This document shows positions 18,213 through 27,119 of a stretch of DNA of 64,000 nt, in pieces. The translations under genes and the position numbers were made by a program. The notes beneath the pieces are model-generated. The model was not told the origin of the DNA and made no database searches. It saw nothing but the letters and a program-made list of their open reading frames with translations. The stretch covers positions 116,361 through 180,360 of the forward strand of contig NZ_BPEW01000006.1 in assembly GCF_019654975.1 (NCBI RefSeq), in the 5' to 3' direction. Position 1 is the first letter of the stretch. Each line of letters starts with the position of its first letter. The stretch is from Shewanella sp. c952 (lineage in GTDB: Bacteria > Pseudomonadota > Gammaproteobacteria > Enterobacterales > Shewanellaceae).

Positions 18213-18228
18213 CTGTACATAATAACAG
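18213..18228. promoter_or_regulatory. LexA (SOS) box shared by dinG and polB
   Basis: CTGT-N8-ACAG, an exact match to the gammaproteobacterial LexA consensus with an AT-rich spacer (ACATAATA). It lies 25 bp before the dinG start at 18187 and 60 bp before the polB start at 18289. Both genes are LexA-controlled in E. coli, where they are not adjacent. Confidence 0.88.
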
Positions 18229-18288
18229 TGATTACATAGCCTAAGAAGAGTTAAGTGATTATTCGTGAATTTAATTGAGTCTATAGCC

Positions 18289-20673
18289 ATGAATCCTACT
18301 GTTAGTGCGTCACAGATATTGAAAGGTCGTGTGCTAACTCGTCACGTCACTCAGCAAAAAACGGGGTTAAGTTTAGAATATGTAGTTGCAACTGCATCGG
18401 GTCCAGTCATCGTTGAAATACCGGAGCAAGAGCATGTTTGTTTTATTCGTACAACAGATGAAGGGCTAGTCAACCAACACCGAGAGCTTACCAATATCCG
18501 CAGCAAGCGCTTGCCGCTAAGAAACTTCCAACTCGAACAAGTTAGCGCGCTTTACAGTAGTGATATAAGGCAACAACGTAATTTAATTCGAGTCGCGAAA
18601 GATCAAGCTATTGAGCTGTATGAAAGTGATATTAAGGCTGAACATCGATTTCTCATTGAGCGCTTTATCGCCTTAGATGTAGAATTTATTGGGCATTATG
18701 TGGAAGCTGAACACGATATTGACCGGCGCTTTATCGCTAAAAAAGCTCGGCCAGCTGAGTTAGTCCAGCCTCTAAAAGCCATCTCGCTTGATTTTGAATG
18801 TAGTTTTTCTGGTGAACTCTATTCCGTTGGCTTATATGGCCAGACGGAAAATGGTGTGGTTTTTGAAAAAGTGATTATGGTAGGAGAGCCTCAAGAGGTT
18901 GAGGTTAATTACATCCAATGGGTTTCCAATGAAGTGGCATTGATCAATGAGCTTATCGCTTGGTTTAACGAATACGATCCAGACATCATTATCGGTTGGT
19001 CAGTAGTGACATTTGACTTAGCACTGCTATATCGCCGTGCTAAGCATCATGGCATAGCACTGGCCATTGGACGCAATAAGCAAAACTTATCCTGGAAAGT
19101 CGAAGATAAATATCGACCAGAGACGCTCTCACTGTATGGCCGAGTAGTGCTTGATGGTATTGATTGGTTAAAAGCCGCTTTTTACCAGTTTGATCGCTAT
19201 TCATTGGAGTTTGTTTCTCGAGCCTTGCTGGATGAAGGGAAGGCTATCGACAATGTTGGTAATAGAATGGATGAGATTAATGAACTCTTTGCAAATGATA
19301 AGCCTGCCTTAGCGCATTACAACCTAACAGACAGCCGATTGGTATGGGACATATTCGAGAAAACGCAGTTGTTTGATTTTGCGATTGAAAGAGCCAAGCT
19401 GACTGGCCTAGAGCTTGGGCGAGTTGGAGCTTCTGTTGCTGCATTCATGAACCTCTACTTACCGCATTTGCATCGCGGTGGATATGTTGCGCCAAGCTCG
19501 CCTGCAAGTGATGGTATTGAAAGCCCAGGCGGTTATGTGATGGACTCTGTGCCAGGACTGTATAAGCATATCTTAGTGTTAGATTTTAAGAGCCTTTATC
19601 CGTCAATTATTCGGACATTCCTTATCGATCCTAAAGGACTAGTTGAATCTGCAGAGCAAGCTGAAACAGAAACAGTACCAGGTTATTTAGGGGCAAGTTT
19701 TAGTCGTAAAACCCCCATATTACCGCAGTTGATTGAGCACCTTTCTGAGCAAAGAGAGCTGGCCAAAACCAACCAGAATGCGCCATTATCTCAAGCGATT
19801 AAAATAATCATGAATTCGTTATATGGGGTACTTGGTTCCCGTGGCTGTGTATTTCATGACGCCAAGCTTGCAAGCTCCATCACTATGCGTAGCCATGAAA
19901 TAATGAAACAAACGCGAAGCTGGATAGAAAAAGCGGGTTTTGAGGTGATCTATGGCGATACCGATTCAACTTTTGTGTGGCTGGGAAATGACTTTGACGA
20001 CAATAAAGTGCAAGCGACGGGTAAGCACTTAGCATCACAAGTTAATCAGCTGTGGCGGCAAAAACTAACCGAAGACTTTAAACTAGAGAGTTTTCTTGAG
20101 TTGGAGTTTGAAACCCATTTTGAACAGTTTTTTATGCCAACACTCCGCGGCTCTGCTGAAGGTTCTAAAAAACGCTACGTCGGCACAAAACTAACCAATA
20201 AAGGTGAGAAGGAGTTAATTTTTAAAGGGATGGAGCAAGTGAGGAGTGATTGGTCCCCCTTAGCTCGGCGTGTGCAATATGAGCTGTATGAGCGATTGTT
20301 CAATCATCAAGATGTAGAGGGCTACATTAAATCCACGATTGAAGAGTTAAATCGAGGGGCATATAGCGAGGAGCTGATCTTCGTAAAAAACCTAAGACGC
20401 AATCTTGAAGACTATACCGCCAAGTCATCCCCACATCTAAAAGCGGCTAGATTACTGTTTGACGCTACCAACGATGAGAGTGTGACTAAAAGAGGCGCTC
20501 GAATCGAATATGTAATGACAGTATCTGGTGCAGAACCTGTGTCACATCAAACATCACCGATTGATTTTGATTATTACATTAATCGTCAATTAGGGCCGGT
20601 TGCCGAACCAATACTTTCAATAATGAATAAAAGTTTCAGTCAAGTGACATCAAATCAGATGACGTTAATTTAG
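18289..20673 (+). CDS. polB: DNA polymerase II
   Basis: Family B DNA polymerase of 794 aa (E. coli Pol II 783), used in translesion synthesis and replication restart. The N-terminal domain is followed by a 3'-5' exonuclease starting with Exo I SLDFE near residue 166 and Exo II in IIGWSVVTFDLALL. The polymerase palm has motif A DFKSLYPSIIRTF near residue 430, motif B with KIIMNSLYG near 505 and motif C YGDTDST near 555. I chose the ATG at 18289; a GTG eight codons earlier is possible. It faces dinG across a LexA box. Confidence 0.95.
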   Translation: MNPTVSASQILKGRVLTRHVTQQKTGLSLEYVVATASGPVIVEIPEQEHVCFIRTTDEGLVNQHRELTNIRSKRLPLRNFQLEQVSALYSSDIRQQRNLIRVAKDQAIELYESDIKAEHRFLIERFIALDVEFIGHYVEAEHDIDRRFIAKKARPAELVQPLKAISLDFECSFSGELYSVGLYGQTENGVVFEKVIMVGEPQEVEVNYIQWVSNEVALINELIAWFNEYDPDIIIGWSVVTFDLALLYRRAKHHGIALAIGRNKQNLSWKVEDKYRPETLSLYGRVVLDGIDWLKAAFYQFDRYSLEFVSRALLDEGKAIDNVGNRMDEINELFANDKPALAHYNLTDSRLVWDIFEKTQLFDFAIERAKLTGLELGRVGASVAAFMNLYLPHLHRGGYVAPSSPASDGIESPGGYVMDSVPGLYKHILVLDFKSLYPSIIRTFLIDPKGLVESAEQAETETVPGYLGASFSRKTPILPQLIEHLSEQRELAKTNQNAPLSQAIKIIMNSLYGVLGSRGCVFHDAKLASSITMRSHEIMKQTRSWIEKAGFEVIYGDTDSTFVWLGNDFDDNKVQATGKHLASQVNQLWRQKLTEDFKLESFLELEFETHFEQFFMPTLRGSAEGSKKRYVGTKLTNKGEKELIFKGMEQVRSDWSPLARRVQYELYERLFNHQDVEGYIKSTIEELNRGAYSEELIFVKNLRRNLEDYTAKSSPHLKAARLLFDATNDESVTKRGARIEYVMTVSGAEPVSHQTSPIDFDYYINRQLGPVAEPILSIMNKSFSQVTSNQMTLI

Positions 20674-20905
20674 ATTGATAGCTATTAATGGCCTGCTGAT
20701 TAAATGTTAACAAATGGTTTAATCCTTTGTGGGTTGTGGTTTCACTAGTTAATTTAGTGCAAAACATGGCTGTTTTTGTGATGTTCGTCTTTGAGTGATT
20801 GCTAATCTTTTGCTAACCTCGTTTGCAATTAGGATAGAAAGAAAACAACGGAATGGACTAAATATTGATGAAGCAGACTGAACATAATTAAAGGTTAGGC
20901 ATTAC

Positions 20906-22129
20906 ATGAAAAAGACTTTAGTAGCATCGGCTTTGGCCGCAGTGATCTTTGCACCAACAGCATCAGCAATCGAAATTTATAAAGACAGTAAAAACGCAGT
21001 TGAAATCGGCGGCTTCATTGATGCTCGAATCATTAACACTCAGGGTGATACTCAAGTCGTAAACGGCGCTTCACGCATTAACTTCGGTTTTACACGTGAA
21101 ATGAGCGACGGTTGGAAGGCCTACACTAAACTAGAGTGGGGCGTTAACCCATTCGGTAACAGCTCTATCGCATACAGCAGTGAAAGTAACTTTGAATCTC
21201 AAAGCAGTGACTTTCTTAATAACCGTTTAGGTTATGTTGGTTTGAGCCACGATACTTATGGTTCTATCACCATTGGTAAGCAGTGGGGAGCTTGGTACGA
21301 TGTTGTTTACAACACTAACTACGGTTTTGTTTGGGATGGTAATGCCTCGGGTACTTACACATACAACAAAGCAGACGGTGCAGTAAATGGTACAGGTCGT
21401 GGCGACAAGACAGTTCAATACCGTAATGCATTCGGTGATTTTAGCTTCGCGCTACAAGCACAGTTAAAGCAAGACAGCTTTAATGTAGATGAAGAGCAAG
21501 ATGGTTCTTCTCCTATTTTGCCAACGGCTAACTTTATGGCTGTTAAAGCGATTGGCACAAATACTACTGATGCTGTTACAACAGTTGAATACAACTACAC
21601 CTACGGTGGTGCGGCAACTTATAACGTTACTGACAAGCTAACACTTACCGCTGGTTTTAACTTAGGCGAGTTTGAAGCTACAACATCAGCAGGCCAACGT
21701 TTCACTGAAACAGATTCTATTTATGGTGCAGGTATCACTTGGGGTAACTGGGACGGTGAAGGCTTCTACGGCGCTGCAAACGTTAACAAGCAAGAGTTTC
21801 ATGATACAGACAACCTAGGTCGCATGCTTCCAGAAGCTTGGGGTGTAGAATCACTGTTCTCATACAAGTTTGATAACGGTATCCGTACCTTCGTTTCTTA
21901 CAACATTTTAGATGCGGGTGACGAGTATGAAGCTGCATATAATGGTGATGTGTTTAAACGTCAGTTCGCAGTAGCAGGTGTTCACTATGTTTGGGATTCA
22001 AACACTGTACTTTACTTAGAAGGTCGTAAAGATTTTAGTGACTTTACTAGTGCAGATAAAGCGCAGCAAGCAGCTATGGAAATCTCAGAAGACGACGGTA
22101 TCGCAATTGGTATTCGTTACACGCTGTAA
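20906..22129 (+). CDS. Outer-membrane porin
   Basis: Gram-negative general porin (OmpC/PhoE-like superfamily, Shewanella type), 407 aa. The signal peptide is residues 1-21 (ending ASA). A 16-strand pattern follows, with alternating aromatic residues, YVGLSHDTYGSITIGKQWG for the constriction-loop strand, and a terminal GIRYTL without the usual final aromatic residue. Codon use is strongly biased, as expected of an abundant protein. The gene is monocistronic, with AAAGG before the ATG and a terminator after it. The exact solute range is unknown. Confidence 0.9.
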   Translation: MKKTLVASALAAVIFAPTASAIEIYKDSKNAVEIGGFIDARIINTQGDTQVVNGASRINFGFTREMSDGWKAYTKLEWGVNPFGNSSIAYSSESNFESQSSDFLNNRLGYVGLSHDTYGSITIGKQWGAWYDVVYNTNYGFVWDGNASGTYTYNKADGAVNGTGRGDKTVQYRNAFGDFSFALQAQLKQDSFNVDEEQDGSSPILPTANFMAVKAIGTNTTDAVTTVEYNYTYGGAATYNVTDKLTLTAGFNLGEFEATTSAGQRFTETDSIYGAGITWGNWDGEGFYGAANVNKQEFHDTDNLGRMLPEAWGVESLFSYKFDNGIRTFVSYNILDAGDEYEAAYNGDVFKRQFAVAGVHYVWDSNTVLYLEGRKDFSDFTSADKAQQAAMEISEDDGIAIGIRYTL

Positions 22130-22155
22130 CGCTTGAAAAACGTTTAAATGTTAAG

Positions 22156-22184
22156 AGCCAGTAGCTTATGTTGCTGGCTTTTTT
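22156..22184 (+). terminator. Intrinsic terminator of the porin gene
   Basis: AGCCAG pairs with CTGGCT across a 12-base loop that includes TAGCTTATG, followed by a run of six or more T residues. Confidence 0.85.
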
Positions 22185-23216
22185 GTTTGTGTATCTGATA
22201 GGGAAACTCTCTCATTTAGGGAGGAGACATCCCCCAAGAACTAAAACACTATCAATAAAACCTCATCAACACCGCTCTTAGATGAGTACTGAGCGAATTT
22301 AGTGCTCAATCAAATCCTATCTAATCTAGATAAGGAATACTGACATCGTCTAAGTAAAAAGCAGCTAGCTTAATTTGCTGTAAACCTCCAATGGAAAAAT
22401 ATCTCTCTTTGAATATCATTCTTAATAGCGATATCTAATGCTTGAAGGTTATCTATTCGGGGCAAGCTAGATGAGTTTACAAGCAGTCAAAAGGCAAAGT
22501 GAGGTTAAACAGATATAGATTGATTTACATGGCGCAGTAAAGCCTTGCTACGCTCAGAAATAAAAGTTTAGAGTTAATCATTTATAATGCAGTTATATGG
22601 TTGAAAATTATTCGGTAAGAACAGTGTGATAAGGCGAACCTAAAGGAAGTAACTAAGTACTTCAATAGGGCTAAATGCTCGTATATAAGGTAGGTTTACG
22701 TTATCAGCATGAGGTTGACACTATCACTTGGGCGGTTACCAATCATCATTCCAACAAAGTGATATTTAGCGATTATACAGTCCTGAACTAGAAGATTGAG
22801 AACGCTTAGTTGAGGCTTTATTTTTTGCTTTGCGTGGTAAGACCACATTGTAGTTAGGCAATAAATCTTATTGTTCAGGTCGTTTTCAAGGCCTATTGCC
22901 TTTTACTAAACACCTTTAGCCCCTATTCAAACGAGACAATAAATTACCCCGAAGTAGTGAATGTTATTTTTAAGCTAGTTTAATACAAGTTAGTGTTTTA
23001 TCTATCACTCCCTATATAAATTCATGTTGCGATATTGTTAACTTGCATGTTTTTTGACCTCTATATCTATTTCTTTATATAACAACCTATTATGAAGACA
23101 TTTCATTATATTGTTACCGTAAAACTAGAATGCCGATTACATAAGATTTCAAAAAAAGTCCCTTTTGACTATTTTACATCCTTTAAGGTTCTTTTTAGAC
23201 AGTTTTAGCCAATTCC

Positions 23217-23240
23217 AAATGTTGACACAGGTCAACATTT
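23217..23240. promoter_or_regulatory. 10-4-10 inverted repeat upstream of the TonB operon
   Basis: AAATGTTGAC and GTCAACATTT flank ACAG. The core TTGAC-N4-GTCAA has the geometry of CRP/FNR-family sites (TTGAT-N4-ATCAA) but differs at one base in each half. It lies 176 bp before the start of the DUF3450 gene, and TTGACA inside it could be a -35 element. The regulator is unknown. Confidence 0.55.
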
Positions 23241-23260
23241 TGTGAAATGATGCCAGCGGG

Positions 23261-23282
23261 TCTACACCCTCGAAGGTGTAGA
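23261..23282 (+). promoter_or_regulatory. Leader hairpin before the DUF3450 gene
   Basis: TCTACACC pairs with GGTGTAGA across CTCGAA, giving an 8-bp stem about 135 bp before the start codon, probably in the 5' untranslated RNA. No T-run follows, so an mRNA-stability or regulator-binding role is more likely than termination. Confidence 0.45.
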
Positions 23283-23415
23283 AAAGGGAAGATAATAATT
23301 AACAATCACAATAGAAAGACGAGCTTAGGCACTGGGAACTAAAGCAAAATAAGCGTACGCACCCTGTTGTCGATAAGTTAAAGCTTTTTTAATCACTTCA
23401 AATTGGTTGGGAACT

Positions 23416-24198
23416 ATGTCCAAGGTAAGCAATAAAACAAAAATCGCTACAGCGCTAATAGGCGCACTAGCCCTAGCAGGCAGTAACTTAGTGATTGCCG
23501 ATCCTCTTTCTGATGTTCAGAAAGCAGACAGTAAAATTCACGCTGAAGCGGCAACGTCTCAGAAGAAAGTTGATAAGTATTTTGACCAAGCTCAGGACAT
23601 GTTGTTCGAGTATGGTTCAGTTGCTGATGAGCGTGAATCACTAAAATCTTATAACGATTACGTAGCAGGCTTGGTTGCAGACCAAGAAGCTACCATGAAA
23701 TCTATTCAAGATGACATCAACGGTGTTGATGCATTACGTCAAGGCGTTGTGCCATTGATGTTTAAGATGGTTGACGCATTAGAGCAGTTTGTCGCTCTTG
23801 ATCTACCATTTAACACTGAAACACGTGTAGAGCGTGTTCAAAACCTTAAAAACCTTCTTAATAGTGCTGAAGTCACACTTGCTGAAAAGTATCGTCTAAT
23901 TCTAGACGCATACTCAATTGAGCGTGAGTACGGCAGTTTCGTAGCTGTTAAAACAGGTCAGTTAGAACTTGACGGTAAAGAAGTGCTTGTTGATTTCTTT
24001 AACCTAGGCCGTGTTGCTCTATACGCACAAAGCTTAGACGGTAAGGCTGCTTGGATGTATAACGATGAAACAAAAGGTTGGGACGCATTAGATGATAGCT
24101 ATCTACGTGAACTGACTAAAGGTATTCGAATTGCACGTAAACAGGGTGCTCCGGATCTATTCTCGTTACCAATTCCTGCTGCGGAGGCTGCACAATAA
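23416..24198 (+). CDS. DUF3450 protein of the TonB2/TtpC operon
   Basis: Periplasmic protein of 260 aa with a signal peptide (ending LVIA, about residue 27). An alpha-helical coiled-coil region covers about residues 35-110, and a conserved C-terminal part contains VKTGQLELDGKEVLVDFFNLGRVALYAQ. DUF3450 genes are regularly first in TonB2-type ExbB/ExbD clusters of Vibrio and Shewanella. The ATG at 23416 is preferred over the TTG at 23407. The stop shares a base with the next start (TAATG). I infer that it assists the periplasmic part of the complex; no direct function is known to me. Confidence 0.85.
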   Translation: MSKVSNKTKIATALIGALALAGSNLVIADPLSDVQKADSKIHAEAATSQKKVDKYFDQAQDMLFEYGSVADERESLKSYNDYVAGLVADQEATMKSIQDDINGVDALRQGVVPLMFKMVDALEQFVALDLPFNTETRVERVQNLKNLLNSAEVTLAEKYRLILDAYSIEREYGSFVAVKTGQLELDGKEVLVDFFNLGRVALYAQSLDGKAAWMYNDETKGWDALDDSYLRELTKGIRIARKQGAPDLFSLPIPAAEAAQ

Positions 24199-25553
24199 TG
24201 AAGAAGTTAATTACTACAGCAATCGTTGCTGCGAGCCTGACATTAACTGCAGGTTTTGCTAGCGCTGCTGATGCACCAAAAACAATCGATCAACTACTTA
24301 ATCAAGTTAAAGTTGACCGTGCGAATGCATCTAAGACTAACGCAAAGCGTGAGCAAGAGTTCAAAAACGAGCGTGGCGATAAAGCTGCACTATTAAAGCG
24401 TGAGAAAAATGCTTTAGCTGCAGAGCGTCAACGCGGTAAAGACTTAAACCAAGCTTTCTTGGACAATGAGCGTAAAATTGGCCAGTTAGAAGAAGACTTG
24501 AAAACAGCTCAAGGTGACTTGGGTGAAATGTTTGGTGTTGTTAAAGGTGATGCTGGTGATTTCGCTGGTAAGTTAGGCGGCTCAAACATCTCTGCACAGT
24601 ATCCTGGTCGTGACGTATTTATTGCTGACCTTGGTGCTCGTAAGCAACTACCAAAAATTGACGAGCTTGAGCGTTTCTGGGAAGAGCAGTTGTTTGAAAT
24701 GGCTGAATCTGGAAAAGTTGTTAAGTTTGACGGTTCAGTAACGGGTATTGACGGTAGCGTGACTAACACAACAATTACTCGTGTTGGTCCTTTCAACCTA
24801 CTTGCTGATGGTAAGTATGTTGTTTACAACGCTGACCTAGGCCTAGTTCAGCAGCTATCACAGCAACCAGACGGTTACCAAGTAAGCCCAGTCGCTAAGT
24901 TTGAAGCAACGACTTCAGGCACTGCTAAGCTTTATATTGACCCTGTTAAAGGTGTTCTACTGAATATCTTTACGCAGAAAGCAACAATTGAAGAGCGTAT
25001 TGAAGCGGGTGGAACAATTGGTTACATCATTATCGGTCTACTTGTTCTTGGTGCTCTAATCTCTATCGAGCGTTTAGTTACTCTTGGTGTTGTTGGCGCT
25101 AAAGTGAATGCACAACGTAAGAATGTTGAAAACCCTGGTAACAACGCATTAGGTCGTGTACTTAAAGCTTACCAAGACAACAAAGATGTTGATGTTGAAA
25201 CGCTAGAGCTGAAACTTGACGAAGCAATTCTAAAAGAAACGCCTGCGCTTGAAACTCGTATCTCTATCATTAAGGTTCTAGCGGCTATCGCACCTATGAT
25301 GGGTCTACTTGGTACTGTAACCGGTATGATTGCAACCTTCCAAAGCATTCAGCTGTTTGGTACGGGTGATCCTAAGCTAATGGCTGGTGGTATCTCTATG
25401 GCACTTATGACTACTGTACAAGGTCTAGTTGCTGCTCTACCACTTATGCTGATGCATGCCGTTGTTATTGCGCGTAGCAAGTCAATCGTACAAGTTCTAG
25501 AAGAGCAAAGTGCGGGTATTGTTGCTTCACACGCTGAGAAGAGGAAAGCCTAA
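24198..25553 (+). CDS. ttpC: TtpC-like MotA/TolQ/ExbB proton channel protein
   Basis: Inner-membrane protein of 451 aa that joins TonB2, ExbB2 and ExbD2 in Vibrio-type energy transduction. A signal peptide (1-23) is followed by a coiled-coil periplasmic domain (about 30-110) and a beta-rich region (to about 260). The first ExbB-like helix is near residue 270 and the MotA/TolQ/ExbB core at 330-440 has MMGLLGTVTGMIATF and a following GGISMALMTT helix. It overlaps both neighbours by a single base. Codon use is highly biased, so expression is probably strong. Confidence 0.88.
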   Translation: MKKLITTAIVAASLTLTAGFASAADAPKTIDQLLNQVKVDRANASKTNAKREQEFKNERGDKAALLKREKNALAAERQRGKDLNQAFLDNERKIGQLEEDLKTAQGDLGEMFGVVKGDAGDFAGKLGGSNISAQYPGRDVFIADLGARKQLPKIDELERFWEEQLFEMAESGKVVKFDGSVTGIDGSVTNTTITRVGPFNLLADGKYVVYNADLGLVQQLSQQPDGYQVSPVAKFEATTSGTAKLYIDPVKGVLLNIFTQKATIEERIEAGGTIGYIIIGLLVLGALISIERLVTLGVVGAKVNAQRKNVENPGNNALGRVLKAYQDNKDVDVETLELKLDEAILKETPALETRISIIKVLAAIAPMMGLLGTVTGMIATFQSIQLFGTGDPKLMAGGISMALMTTVQGLVAALPLMLMHAVVIARSKSIVQVLEEQSAGIVASHAEKRKA

Positions 25554-26077
25554 TGTTATTCCTGATGGATATCTGGGATTCCGTCAGGGGCTTCATGGCC
25601 TCCGGGGGCGACGTCCTCTGGCTGGTTGCGGCTGTATTGTTTGTCATGTGGGTATTGATGCTTGAACGCTACTGGTATCTAAATTGGATATCTCCAAAAG
25701 AGCACAAAGCAATCATTAGCGCATGGGAAGCACGAGAGGATTCAACCTCTTGGTACGCTCACCGCATCCGTGAAGCTTGGGTATCCCAAGCGAAGCAAGA
25801 TTTAACCGCACGTATGCTGTTAATCAAAACGCTAGTAGCAATCTGTCCTATGATAGGTCTACTAGGTACCGTAACCGGTATGATTTCAGTATTCGATGTG
25901 ATGGCAGTTCATGGGACGAGTAATGCTCGTATGATGGCAGCTGGTATTTCAATGGCAACCATGCCGACAATGGCGGGAATGGTTGCAGCATTATCGGGAG
26001 TATTCTTTAGTACTCGCCTTGATGCAAAAATGAAAATCAGTTTAGCAAAGCTAAAAGACAGCATGCCTCACCACTAG
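25553..26077 (+). CDS. exbB: Biopolymer transport protein ExbB2
   Basis: Proton-channel subunit of 174 aa in the inner membrane. Three helices fit the compact ExbB2 pattern: about 18-38, 95-118 (with MIGLLGTVTGMISVF) and 135-160 (TMPTMAGMVAALSG). It is much shorter than E. coli ExbB (244 aa), as expected for the TonB2 subgroup. It follows ttpC with a one-base overlap and precedes exbD by 13 bp. With ExbD it uses proton flow to energise TonB. Confidence 0.92.
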   Translation: MLFLMDIWDSVRGFMASGGDVLWLVAAVLFVMWVLMLERYWYLNWISPKEHKAIISAWEAREDSTSWYAHRIREAWVSQAKQDLTARMLLIKTLVAICPMIGLLGTVTGMISVFDVMAVHGTSNARMMAAGISMATMPTMAGMVAALSGVFFSTRLDAKMKISLAKLKDSMPHH

Positions 26078-26090
26078 AGAGAGATTGAAC

Positions 26091-26495
26091 ATGGCACGTA
26101 GAAAGCATTCAAGCGTAGACGAAGAAGCAGAGATTGATATGACACCGATGCTCGACATCGTGTTTATCATGCTTATCTTCTTTATTGTAACAACCTCGTT
26201 TGTAAAGCCATCAGGCCTTGATTATAACAAGCCTGAAGCGTCACAAGCGACTAAGAAGCCTTCTGCTAACATCTTTATTGGTGTGAGCAAGACTGGTGTC
26301 ATCATGATGGAAAACCGTCAAGTTGATATCGAGCGTGTAACTGCGAACGTAGAGCGTATGCTTGCAGAAGCACCTGAGGCTGCAGTATTAATTCAAGCAG
26401 ACCAAGAAGCTAAGCATGGTTTAGTGGTTAAGGTTCTTGATAACGTTAAAGCTGCGGGTATCGATAAGATATCTGTATCGGCGGGGAACGAATAA
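26091..26495 (+). CDS. exbD: Biopolymer transport protein ExbD2
   Basis: Proton-channel partner of ExbB, 134 aa. The single helix near residues 18-40 contains DMTPMLDIVFIMLIFF; aspartate 22 corresponds to the essential membrane aspartate of E. coli ExbD. A periplasmic beta-alpha domain follows. The ATG at 26091 has GAGAGA upstream; a TTG two codons before it is unlikely. The stop lies one base before the tonB start. Confidence 0.93.
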   Translation: MARRKHSSVDEEAEIDMTPMLDIVFIMLIFFIVTTSFVKPSGLDYNKPEASQATKKPSANIFIGVSKTGVIMMENRQVDIERVTANVERMLAEAPEAAVLIQADQEAKHGLVVKVLDNVKAAGIDKISVSAGNE

Positions 26496-26496
26496 T

Positions 26497-27117
26497 ATGC
26501 TGAGAGGAATAGTATCATTCATTATTGGTGGTGCTGTGACTTTTGCTTTGTTTGTCTTCATGGCGTTTTTGGTAGGTGGCGGTCCAACCCGCCACGATGC
26601 CTCGACAGAATCTCCTGTCATTGAAATCACCATGAACAAAGATGATGCATCAGCGCAGAAAAAGCCAAGGGTTAAGCCTAAACCGCCTACACCCCCAGAG
26701 CAGCCGCCAAAACCGGATACGACGCCACCAGATAGTTCATCTGACATAGATACAAATATGTCATTTAACATGGGTGGAGTCGATGCCGGCGGAGCTAACA
26801 CTGGATTTAAACTGGGTAACATGATGACTCGAGACGGCGATGCTACGCCTATCGTACGAATCGAACCTCAGTATCCAATAGCAGCAGCCCGTGATGGTAA
26901 AGAAGGCTGGGTACAGCTAAGCTTTACTATTAACGAACTTGGTGGTGTTGAAGACGTAAAAGTCATTAAAGCTCAACCAAAGCGTGTCTTTGATAAAGAA
27001 GCTCGTAGAGCACTTAAAAAGTGGAAATACAAGCCTAGAATTATTGATGGTAAAGCGCAAAGGGTACCTGGTCAGACTGTTCAACTTGATTTCACTTTAG
27101 ATAAAGGAGGAAGATAG
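26497..27117 (+). CDS. tonB: TonB2-type energy transducer
   Basis: TonB-family protein of 206 aa. A short cytoplasmic tail and one membrane helix (about 5-27) are followed by a proline-rich periplasmic spacer (KPRVKPKPPTPPEQPPKP, near 57-82) and a C-terminal TonB box-contacting domain (about 120-205) with PQYPIAAARDGKEGWVQL. It transmits energy from the ExbBD channel to outer-membrane TonB-dependent receptors for iron complexes, vitamin B12 and similar ligands. The ATG at 26497 was chosen because it follows the exbD stop by one base. Confidence 0.93.
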   Translation: MLRGIVSFIIGGAVTFALFVFMAFLVGGGPTRHDASTESPVIEITMNKDDASAQKKPRVKPKPPTPPEQPPKPDTTPPDSSSDIDTNMSFNMGGVDAGGANTGFKLGNMMTRDGDATPIVRIEPQYPIAAARDGKEGWVQLSFTINELGGVEDVKVIKAQPKRVFDKEARRALKKWKYKPRIIDGKAQRVPGQTVQLDFTLDKGGR

Positions 27118-27119
27118 TT

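Larger units (their letters stand above)
22185..23415. other. 1.2-kb stretch without an intact gene
   Basis: No frame of useful length is open on either strand. The part from about 22720 to 22960 reads, in one plus frame, as a protein-like stretch interrupted by four stops (for example ERLVEALFFALRGKTTL, then GRFQGLLPF), so it may be a decayed gene that I cannot name. The right end, from about 23200, is the control region of the DUF3450-TonB operon and holds a 10-4-10 inverted repeat and a leader hairpin, listed separately. Confidence 0.5.

Noticed and set aside
26437..26496. tonB start 20 codons upstream of 26497
   Set aside because: It would overlap exbD by 59 bases and add basic residues before the membrane helix; the ATG at 26497 fits the operon spacing.
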